From positions 1 to 6,564 of the forward strand of contig JAKAAV010000134.1 in the NCBI GenBank assembly GCA_021802185.1: a DNA stretch of 6,564 nt. The letters are read 5' to 3'. The stretch comes from Chloroflexota bacterium (GTDB taxonomy: Bacteria > Chloroflexota > Limnocylindria > Limnocylindrales > CSP1-4). The position numbers and the translations under genes are program-made. The notes below the pieces were generated by a model. The model searched no databases. It saw only the letters and a program-made list of their open reading frames with translations, and was not told the DNA's origin. This document shows positions 1-5,489 of this stretch, piece by piece (the first letter of the stretch is position 1; each line of letters begins with the position of its first letter).

Positions 1-91
1 TCCCCTGCCGAACGGGGGGTACCGCATCTGGTACGAGGCGCGCCTGCCCGACGAGAGCCACGAGCTGCGGACGGAGTTCGTGCCGGCCTGA
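1..91 (+). CDS. 3' end of an unidentified protein (partial)
   Basis: The frame starting at base 2 is open from the window edge to a TGA at 89-91 and gives 29 residues, starting PLPNGGYRIWYEARLPDESH and ending EFVPA. The composition (aromatic and charged residues, alternating hydrophobic pattern GGYRIWYEARL) looks like the final beta strands of a folded domain and not like a shadow frame. I do not recognise the family. It does not resemble the end of an AMMECR1/AmrA protein, so it does not supply the missing Amr component. It converges on amrB, with 62 nt between the two stop codons. Only the C-terminus is visible, so no function is assigned. Confidence 0.6.
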   Translation, partial: PLPNGGYRIWYEARLPDESHELRTEFVPA

Positions 92-120
92 GCACGTCGC
101 GGCGCCGCGCGGCTACGTGC
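92..120. terminator. Inverted repeat between convergent genes, possible bidirectional terminator
   Basis: Directly after the TGA of the left-edge gene, GCACGT (92-97) and ACGTGC (115-120) form a 6-bp inverted repeat. The interior holds CGCGGCGCCGCG (98-109), itself self-complementary and able to continue the stem. It lies between two convergent stop codons, where a shared terminator is expected. There is no T-tract on either side, so it would be a non-canonical terminator. In DNA this GC-rich, short dyads arise easily. Confidence 0.35.
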
Positions 121-153
121 GGCGTGGCCCCCGCCGGCTCCTCGGGCAGTCCA

Positions 154-1116
154 TCACCGGTCGGCGCGGTTCCCCGCCGGCTCCTCCGGCGGGTCGAACG
201 CGACTGCCGCGTACCCGACGGTTCGCCACGGGTCGCCGCCCGGGACATCGGCCGACGTCGCCGCCGCGAGCAGCGCGCCCCGGTCCACGCCCATCGCCCG
301 GAGCGCCGCGAGCGCGAACACGGTCGGCTCGATCCCGCACATGCCGCACGCCAGGCCCGGGATGTCCGACTGCCGAAGCGCGTCCTCGAGGCGCCCCAGC
401 GCGTCGCCGTCGACGTCGAGCAGCGGCGGCAGCAGGGTGCGCGTGACGGCCTCTGCGTCGGTCGCCGACGGGTAGTGCGCGAAATCCGTGCTCGCGGCGA
501 GGACCACGTCAAGGCCCTCGGCGCGTCGTGCGGCGAGGAGCCGGCCGAGTACGGTCCCGGCCCCGATCCCGGCGCGTGCCCAGCCGAACGAGACGAGCAG
601 CGGCACGATGGGCGTGCCGGGACAGGCCCGCGCGATGAACGGGAGCTGCACCTCGATGGAGTGCTCGCGCCGGTGGGCGTCCGGCAGCGCAAGGAACGGC
701 TCGCCGAGCGCCGCGATGTGCGCCGCCAGGTCGGTGTCCACCGGCACGTCGCCGATCGGTGTCCGCCACGCGCCGGCGGGCCAGACGGCGACGCCACTCA
801 GCCCCGCCTCGTAGTGGTTCGTGCCTGCGATGACGATGACGTCCGGCGGATCCTCGCGGAGGGTTCCCCACGCCGCGGCAGCCACGCGACCCGAGTAGGC
901 GAGGCCGGCGTGCGGGACGACGAGCCCGATGGGCCGGCGGGAGGTGGCGGTCGCCGGCCCGGGGTCGTGGCCGCCCTGCCGCAGGGGCTCGACGGGAGTG
1001 GCGCGCTGCGGGTCGGCGAGCTGTGCGTCGACGAGCCGGCCGAGGGCCTCCGGTGACGCCGGGTAGAACGTGCCGGCGTGTGCCGGCTGACGGACGGCCG
1101 TGTCATGCCCTCCCAT
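154..1116 (-). CDS. amrB: AmmeMemoRadiSam system protein B (MEMO1-like)
   Basis: 320-residue MEMO-family protein, about the usual family length. The fold is related to non-haem-iron class III extradiol dioxygenases; human MEMO1 binds metal (copper or iron reported), and the bacterial role is not established. Family landmarks appear in order: the N-terminal RQPAHAGTFYP (9-19), VPHAGLAYSG (67-76), GTNHY (98-102), EHSIEVQLPF (151-160), STDFAHY (209-215) and CGMCGIEP (257-264). The residues matching the human metal site are H69, H101 and C260, with D211 and H214 matching D189/H192. Start: the ATG at 1116 is chosen because RQPAHAGTFYP follows at once and no later in-frame ATG, GTG or TTG precedes that motif. 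It has no Shine-Dalgarno sequence and overlaps the end of amrS by 14 nt, so translational coupling is likely. Upstream in-frame codons would only translate amrS antiframe and are rejected. No signal peptide: cytosolic. Confidence 0.95.
   Translation of the reverse strand: MGGHDTAVRQPAHAGTFYPASPEALGRLVDAQLADPQRATPVEPLRQGGHDPGPATATSRRPIGLVVPHAGLAYSGRVAAAAWGTLREDPPDVIVIAGTNHYEAGLSGVAVWPAGAWRTPIGDVPVDTDLAAHIAALGEPFLALPDAHRREHSIEVQLPFIARACPGTPIVPLLVSFGWARAGIGAGTVLGRLLAARRAEGLDVVLAASTDFAHYPSATDAEAVTRTLLPPLLDVDGDALGRLEDALRQSDIPGLACGMCGIEPTVFALAALRAMGVDRGALLAAATSADVPGGDPWRTVGYAAVAFDPPEEPAGNRADR
173..193 (-). repeat. 8-bp perfect hairpin inside the 3' end of amrB
   Basis: CCCGCCGG (173-180) and CCGGCGGG (186-193) are exact reverse complements around a 5-nt loop (181-185). 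They encode the PPEEPAG stretch just before the amrB stop at 154. In the RNA this is a strong stem close to the stop and may contribute to transcript end formation. The left arm plus loop (172-186) recurs exactly at 129-143 beyond the stop, as a 15-bp direct repeat 43 bp apart. A function is inferred only; low-complexity GC composition could explain it. Confidence 0.4.
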
Positions 1117-2293
1117 CGATGGCGAGACCGGCGAGCGCCTGGCCGCACGAGGCGCAGCAGCCATCGCGCAGCCCGACGCTGGCCGCGCGGTAGCCCGAGC
1201 GGCGGATGAGGAGCGCGCCGCAGGCGGTGCAGTACGTGTCCGTGTCGTCCTCGCCCGCCACGTTCCCGACGTAGACGTGCCGCAACCCCGCGCGACGTCC
1301 GATCTCCGCCGCCTCTCGGAGGGTTCGGATCGGCGTCGGCGCGACGTCCGCCATGCGGTACGCGGGGTAGAAGCGGCTGAGGTGCCAGGGCGTGTCGTGG
1401 CCCACCTCACGCGCGATCCAGTCGGCCGCCGCCGCCAGTTCCGCAGGATCGTCGTTCAGGCCCGGGATCAGGAGCGTCGTCAGCTCGACCCAGATCCCGA
1501 GCCGGCGCATCTCGACGATGGTCTCCCTGACGGGCTCGAGCCGCGCCCCACACACCCTGCGGTAGAAGCGGTCGTCGAAGGCCTTCAGGTCGACGTTCGC
1601 CGCGTCGAGGGTCGGCGCGAGCAGTTCGAGCGCCTCGGGCGTCTCGTAGCCGTTCGTGACGAACACGTTGAGGAGGCCGGCCCGGCGGGCGAGGACCATC
1701 GTGTCGAGCGCGTACTCGAGGAAGATCGTGGGCTCGACGTAGGTGTAGGCGATCGAGCGCGCGCCGGCCGCGAGCGCCTCGCGAACGATCTGGCGCGGGG
1801 GCAGGCTGCGGACGGGGAGATGGAGACCTTCGCGCGGCGCCTGCGACATCTCCCAGTTCTGGCAGTGGCGGCAGTGGAAGTTGCACCCGCGAGTGGAGAA
1901 CGAGTAGGCATTCGTGCCGGGCGCCACGTGGAAGAACGGCTTCTTCTCGATCGGCTCGACGTGCGTGGCGACGGCCTCGCCGTAGACGAGGCTGACCAGG
2001 GTGCCGTTGCGGTTCTCGCGCACACCGCAGATGCCGGAGCGGCCCTCCCGGATGAGGCACCGGTGTGCGCACGCATCGCAGCGGACGGTGGGTGCCTCGG
2101 TGTGGCCCGACAGGCGCGCGAGCGGATCCTCGACGCGCGTGGCGAGCAGGGCGCGGGCGATGCCGGGACCGCTCAGGTCGGGCTGGCGGGGCCTGCGGGG
2201 ATCGACGGGGGCGCCGGCGCGGACCCCGGGGACGGGCGGGGCGTTGGTGTAGGCCGGGTGCTCCTGGGCGCGCAGCGGACCGTGGTGTGACAT
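1103..2293 (-). CDS. amrS: AmmeMemoRadiSam system radical SAM enzyme
   Basis: 396-residue radical SAM protein of the AmrS family. The [4Fe-4S]/SAM site is RGCNFHCRHCQNW (135-147), with CX3CX2C cysteines C137, C141 and C144. An N-terminal cysteine cluster, CDACAHRC (72-79) then GICGVREN (87-94), and a C-terminal CxxC pair (C355/C358 and C380/C383, probably a zinc ribbon) are both typical of the family. Other conserved blocks are YTYVEPTIFLEY (183-194), VTNGY (212-216), VDLKAF (234-239) and YVGNV (341-345). The substrate and reaction are unknown; partners are AmrB (next gene, 14-nt overlap) and normally AmrA, absent here. Start: ATG 2293; the only alternative is an in-frame GTG at 2329. No ATG, GTG or TTG occurs between 2293 and the first cysteine cluster, so the roughly 70-residue lead-in is real. 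This is about 50 residues longer than I expect for the family. Neither start has a Shine-Dalgarno sequence. Cytosolic. Confidence 0.96.
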   Translation of the reverse strand: MSHHGPLRAQEHPAYTNAPPVPGVRAGAPVDPRRPRQPDLSGPGIARALLATRVEDPLARLSGHTEAPTVRCDACAHRCLIREGRSGICGVRENRNGTLVSLVYGEAVATHVEPIEKKPFFHVAPGTNAYSFSTRGCNFHCRHCQNWEMSQAPREGLHLPVRSLPPRQIVREALAAGARSIAYTYVEPTIFLEYALDTMVLARRAGLLNVFVTNGYETPEALELLAPTLDAANVDLKAFDDRFYRRVCGARLEPVRETIVEMRRLGIWVELTTLLIPGLNDDPAELAAAADWIAREVGHDTPWHLSRFYPAYRMADVAPTPIRTLREAAEIGRRAGLRHVYVGNVAGEDDTDTYCTACGALLIRRSGYRAASVGLRDGCCASCGQALAGLAIDGRA

Positions 2294-2437
2294 GCGGCGA
2301 GTATGGGCGGGGTGGCAGGCCGGGGACACGGCCCGAGGGCCCGACGCTCGGTCGCCGTTCGGCCCCTCGAACCTCCCCGGCCGCGGGGTTGAGCCTGCGC
2401 CTGGGGGACCGCGACGGCCGTTGGGGCGTGTCCGGAC
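2294..2437. promoter_or_regulatory. Intergenic region upstream of amrS, possible promoter
   Basis: 144 nt separate the EamA stop from the amrS start. On the minus strand, CATACT (2305-2300) sits 6 nt before the amrS ATG. With no Shine-Dalgarno sequence, this spacing fits a -10 box for a leaderless transcript starting at or near the ATG, but I see no convincing -35. An imperfect 10-bp inverted repeat (2335-2344 with 2359-2368, one G/G mismatch, 14-nt loop) lies between the genes and could end the upstream transcript or serve as an attenuator. A shorter CCCCG/CGGGG stem lies at about 2375-2388. None of these is strong enough to call alone. Confidence 0.3.
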
Positions 2438-3262
2438 TCACGACACCGCGAGCGCCGCGATCCCGGCCACGACGACCACGGCGCCGAGCAGTCGGCGCGG
2501 TCCGACGGGCTCCGCGAGGAACAGCCCGGCCAGGATCACCGCGATGACCACGCTCGTCTCCCGCGTCGCGGACACGGCGGCGGCCGGCGCCATCGTGAGC
2601 GCGGTCAGGACCAGTGCGTATGCCCCGAACATGCCAAGGCCGGCGAGCATGGTCGGCGGGCCCAGCTCGGCGCGCACGGCCGCGATGCCGCGCCGGCGTC
2701 CGAGCCAGGCCACCGAGAGCAGCGAGGGCGCCGTCATCGTGATCTCGTAGTAGGTGACCGGCGCCGCGTGAGTCACGCCGGCCTTGTCGATGGTCGTGTA
2801 CCCGGCGATGCAGGCCGCGATCGACAGCGCGAGCACGACGTCCGCGGCGCCCGCGTCGCCGTGGGGCCCGCGGACCGCCACGACGCCGACACCCACGAGG
2901 ACGACCCCGGTGGCCGCGATCGGCGAGCCCGCGGTACCGGCGATCGCGATGCCCGCGATGAGCACGAGCACGGGCGCCAGGCCGCGCGCCAGCGGGTAGA
3001 TGACACTCAGCTGCGCGCGCCCGTACGCCGCGCCGAGGAGCACGAGGTAGGCGAGCTCGAACCCGGACGAGGCGATGGCGAGCGGCACGACGGGGCTCGC
3101 CGCCCGCCACGTCGCGGCGACGAGCGGCAGCGGCAGCGTGACGGACAGCGCGGCGGCGACCGCCGTGGCCACGCCGGGATCCCGCGAGCGCGCGACGAGC
3201 AGGTTCCAGGACGCGTGGATGAACGCCGCGCCGAGCGCGAGGGCGAGGGCGGTGGCTGGCAT
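2438..3262 (-). CDS. EamA/DMT-family transporter
   Basis: 274-residue integral membrane protein of the drug/metabolite transporter superfamily, close to the normal length. It appears to be two EamA repeats, about residues 4-130 and 141-273, each with about five hydrophobic helices, ten in all. Family-like features are AFIHASWNLLVA at the start of helix 1 (13-24), SVIYPLARGLAPV in helices 3-4 (86-98), and SATRETSVVIAVILAGLFLAEP in helix 9 (231-252), where the RETS and AEP positions are characteristic. Members export or import small metabolites such as amino acids or nucleosides; the substrate cannot be read from sequence. Start: ATG 3262 has GCGAGG (3275-3270) 7 nt upstream, the clearest ribosome site of the cluster. 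It follows the thioredoxin stop by 21 nt on the same strand and is probably co-transcribed. Whether it works with the thioredoxin or peptidase is unknown. Confidence 0.9.
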   Translation of the reverse strand: MPATALALALGAAFIHASWNLLVARSRDPGVATAVAAALSVTLPLPLVAATWRAASPVVPLAIASSGFELAYLVLLGAAYGRAQLSVIYPLARGLAPVLVLIAGIAIAGTAGSPIAATGVVLVGVGVVAVRGPHGDAGAADVVLALSIAACIAGYTTIDKAGVTHAAPVTYYEITMTAPSLLSVAWLGRRRGIAAVRAELGPPTMLAGLGMFGAYALVLTALTMAPAAAVSATRETSVVIAVILAGLFLAEPVGPRRLLGAVVVVAGIAALAVS

Positions 3263-3269
3263 CCGGCAG

Positions 3270-3275
3270 CCTCGC
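3270..3275 (-). promoter_or_regulatory. Ribosome binding site of the EamA gene
   Basis: GCGAGG on the minus strand, 7 nt before the ATG at 3262. It supports that start and lies in the 21-nt gap after the thioredoxin stop. Confidence 0.6.
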
Positions 3276-3283
3276 CCGCCGGG

Positions 3284-3775
3284 TCAGTGGGGCGGAAGGT
3301 GCGGCGCGAGACGCGCGGCGAGCTGCGGCCTGGGCAGCGCGCCGACGATGCGGTCCACGACGCCTCCGTCGCGCATGACGACGAGTGTCGGGATGCTGAA
3401 CGCCTGGAACCGCTGCGCCAGGGCGGGATTGGCGTCCACGTCGACCTTGATGACCTTCAGGCGCCCCGCGTGCTCGCGTGCGAGATCCTCGAGAATCGGC
3501 GCGACGAACCGGCACGGCGCGCACCACGTTGCCCACAGGTCGACGACCACGCTGACCTGCGCCGCGGCCTCGACGTCGAATGTCGCGTCGGTGGCGTGGA
3601 CGAGCCAGGGCAGCGTGGCCTTGCAGTTCGCGCACGCCGGCACGCCGCGCGGGCTCGGCCGGATGCGGTTCTTCGTGCCGCAGGCGGGGCAGATCAGGAT
3701 CGAGACGGGGCCGTCGGGTCGGAGGGAGCGGCCGCCGCGGGGAGAGCCCGGGTCGGGCGAGGGGTCGGCAGTCAT
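3284..3775 (-). CDS. trxC: Zinc-ribbon thioredoxin (thioredoxin 2/TrxC type)
   Basis: 163 residues. Residues 1-22 are a Pro/Gly/Asp-rich extension. Next is a zinc ribbon, ICPACGTKNRIRP (28-40) and CANC (48-51), with ligands C29, C32, C48 and C51 as in E. coli TrxC. The thioredoxin fold runs from about 60 to 160, with VVVDLWATWCAPC (76-88; redox cysteines C85 and C88) and the cis-proline loop SIPT (P129). The active site is WCAPC where classical thioredoxins have WCGPC; this variant is found in natural thioredoxins and should be active. TrxC-type proteins reduce protein disulfides in the cytosol, and their zinc ribbon responds to oxidative stress. No signal peptide or membrane segment is visible. 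Its ATG overlaps the stop of the S41 peptidase gene as ATGA (3775-3772), with a weak GAGAAG 5 nt upstream, so its translation is probably coupled to the peptidase. Orthology to trxC is inferred from the ribbon; the symbol is descriptive. Confidence 0.92.
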   Translation of the reverse strand: MTADPSPDPGSPRGGRSLRPDGPVSILICPACGTKNRIRPSPRGVPACANCKATLPWLVHATDATFDVEAAAQVSVVVDLWATWCAPCRFVAPILEDLAREHAGRLKVIKVDVDANPALAQRFQAFSIPTLVVMRDGGVVDRIVGALPRPQLAARLAPHLPPH

Positions 3776-5310
3776 GGCTTCTTCTCGAGAAGTGCGAGCC
3801 CTCGAAGGAGCTGGGTGTCGCCGCTCTTCTGGAGCTGCGCAGCGGTCATGTGCGAGATGCCTGACGGCGTGACCGGGGACGCCGTGATCGGCAGCGCGAC
3901 GACATCGTTCGGCGTGATGCCCTTGTGCCAGATCTGGTGGCCCTTCGGCGTCAGCCACTCCGCGACGCCGATGCGGACCTCCGAGCCGTCGCTCAGCGAG
4001 TAGGTCTGCAGCACCGTCCCCGTCCCGAACGTCGTGACGCCGACGATGGGCGCCCGGCCGTAGTCCTGAAGCGCGCCGGCGAGGATCTCGGCAGCGCTCG
4101 CCGTGCCGTTGTCGACGAGCGCGACCATCGGCATCTTCGTCGCGACGCCGCCGGCCTGTGCCTTGGCGACGGTCTCCTGGCCCGCGGCGTTGCGCTGGAT
4201 GAACACGGTGTCGCCCGCGGGCAGGAACTGGGACGCCGCGCCGACCGCCTCCGACACGTATCCCCCGGGGTCGCCGCGGAGGTCGAGAATGAGGCCGGTC
4301 GCGCCGGCGCCCTGCGCCGCCTTGAGCGCGGCCGTCAGCTGTGCCGCGGCGTTCTGCGCGAACTGCTCGAGACGCACGTCGGCGATCTTCGTGCCGGGGA
4401 GCATCGCCCACGTCACGTTGGGGACCGTGATGGCCTCGCGGGTGACGGTCACCACGCGGCTGGTGGTCGCGCCCGGGTCGAGCACGCGGATCGTGACCTT
4501 CGAACCCGCCGGTCCACGCAGCTGGCTCGCGAGGGCGTCGAACGACGCGGAGGTGACGTCCTTGCCGTTCACGGCGAGGATGAGGTCCCCCACCCTGAGC
4601 CCGGCCTTCTGCGCGGGGCTCCCGTCGAACACCGAGATCACCGCGGGCCCCTGGGTCTTGATCGAGATCTCGACGCCGATGCCCTGGTACTTCCCGGACA
4701 GGTCCGACGACAGCGCGGCCGCCTCCTGCGGCGTCAGGAAGTCGCTGTGGCCCGTGTCGCCGAGCGCATTCACGAGCCCGCTGATCGCCCCGTACGTGAG
4801 CGCCTTCGGGTTCAGCGCCGCGCGGTCGACGTAGTGTTGATCGACGAGGTTCCAGGCCTGATACAGCAGGCCGATCTCCGACCGCGCATTGGCGGGCGGA
4901 GCGGTGTCGAGCGACCCCGCCGCGGGGACGAGGCCGGACCCTGCGTAGCCGATGCCCGCGAGGAAGCTCGCCGCGGCGACGATCGCGACGACCAGGAAGC
5001 CGGTGATGCCGCGCACCACGCCACGGCGCTGGCGCGGACCGGGCCGCGGCGGCCACCGTCCCGGGGCGCCTGCAGGAGCCGGCGACTCGGGTGCCCCTGG
5101 CGGCGGCCACGACGACGCCTCGCCCGGCTGTGCGGTGGGCGGCCACGACTGCCTCGCGTCGGCCGGCTGCCACGTCGGCGGCGCGTCGAGGGGCGCGGTC
5201 GGGTCGGGCCGGGGATCGCCGGCGGTCGTGTCGCTCGGCGGTCCGTCGGGCGCAGGGTCGCCGGTGGGCCGCGCGGGGTCGCCTGCGGGGGATGGGTCGA
5301 GCGGGTTCAT
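3772..5310 (-). CDS. Membrane-anchored PDZ/S41 C-terminal processing peptidase with a variant active site
   Basis: 512 residues. Residues 1-97 are a Pro/Ala/Asp-rich cytosolic tail with three WPP motifs (56-58, 68-70, 86-88). A basic RQRR (93-96) precedes one membrane helix (about 102-122), giving an N-in, outside-facing anchor. An N-terminal S41 helical region follows (144-205, with HYVDRAALNPKALTYGAISG), then a PDZ domain (about 206-292, with GIGVEI and GLRVGDLILAVNG). The protease core is 300-475, with LDLRGDPGG (342-350), the nucleophile block NGTASAAEILAGAL (401-414; Ser S405), and the strand LTPKGHQIWHKGITPND (453-469). CtpA/Prc enzymes cut near protein C-termini using a Ser-Lys dyad. 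By alignment to E. coli Prc (Ser-Lys spacing 25), the lysine position is T430 in FGTGTVLQ, and the usual Gln position is L434. The ATG at 5310 has no good ribosome site; a TAGGCT box (5325-5320) 9 nt before it may be a -10. Proteolytic activity is uncertain. Confidence 0.92.
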   Translation of the reverse strand: MNPLDPSPAGDPARPTGDPAPDGPPSDTTAGDPRPDPTAPLDAPPTWQPADARQSWPPTAQPGEASSWPPPGAPESPAPAGAPGRWPPRPGPRQRRGVVRGITGFLVVAIVAAASFLAGIGYAGSGLVPAAGSLDTAPPANARSEIGLLYQAWNLVDQHYVDRAALNPKALTYGAISGLVNALGDTGHSDFLTPQEAAALSSDLSGKYQGIGVEISIKTQGPAVISVFDGSPAQKAGLRVGDLILAVNGKDVTSASFDALASQLRGPAGSKVTIRVLDPGATTSRVVTVTREAITVPNVTWAMLPGTKIADVRLEQFAQNAAAQLTAALKAAQGAGATGLILDLRGDPGGYVSEAVGAASQFLPAGDTVFIQRNAAGQETVAKAQAGGVATKMPMVALVDNGTASAAEILAGALQDYGRAPIVGVTTFGTGTVLQTYSLSDGSEVRIGVAEWLTPKGHQIWHKGITPNDVVALPITASPVTPSGISHMTAAQLQKSGDTQLLRGLALLEKKP

Positions 5311-5341
5311 GCGGCATCCAGCCTACATCGGGAGGACGGGC

Positions 5342-5368
5342 CGGGCCCCCGCGTGAGGCATGGGCCCG
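5342..5368. repeat. Inverted repeat upstream of the S41 peptidase gene
   Basis: CGGGCCC (5342-5348) and GGGCCCG (5362-5368) pair perfectly over 7 bp around a 13-nt loop, starting 32 nt before the peptidase ATG. It could be part of the leader or an operator. Both arms contain the self-palindromic GGGCCC, so chance in this composition is a real alternative. Confidence 0.3.
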
Positions 5369-5403
5369 CTCGGCGGCAGCCCTGGGTGCAGACGAGGCGG
5401 GCA

Positions 5404-5443
5404 GACGAACGACCGGGCGCCCTTCGGCGCCCGGTCGTTCGTC
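5404..5443 (-). terminator. Strong hairpin terminator downstream of the NlpC/P60 gene
   Basis: An 18-bp perfect stem, 5404-5421 paired with 5426-5443, with a 4-nt loop (5422-5425). It lies 46 nt past the NlpC/P60 stop and ahead of the S41 gene, exactly where a terminator is expected. No run of T follows on the minus strand, so it is a U-less hairpin terminator of the sort reported in high-GC bacteria. It could also protect the 3' end of the transcript. A perfect stem of this length is very unlikely by chance. Confidence 0.8.
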
Positions 5444-5489
5444 GGTGTTCGTGCTGCCGTCGGGAGGCCTCACCCGGCGGCCACGCCGG

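Noticed and set aside
1..91. Left-edge gene as AmrA, the missing third component.
   Set aside because: The C-terminal residues do not match what I recall of AMMECR1-domain ends, and it lies on the opposite strand.
1117..1410. N-terminal extension of AmrB to an upstream in-frame start at 1410.
   Set aside because: The added 98 residues would be out-of-frame amrS sequence of low complexity; MEMO proteins begin close to the RQPAHAGTFYP motif.
2294..2329. Alternative GTG start of AmrS at 2329.
   Set aside because: No Shine-Dalgarno before it; the ATG at 2293 with a nearby -10-like box is preferred. The choice does not affect any domain.
1407..3635. Minus-strand 742-codon open frame spanning three genes.
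   Set aside because: Out of frame with thioredoxin, EamA and AmrS, and almost entirely Arg/Ala/Pro; a composition artefact.
5143..5300. WPP motifs and Pro/Asp-rich repeats in the peptidase N-terminus as a structured repeat domain.
   Set aside because: Only three short, irregular motifs in a low-complexity tail; better described as a disordered cytosolic segment.
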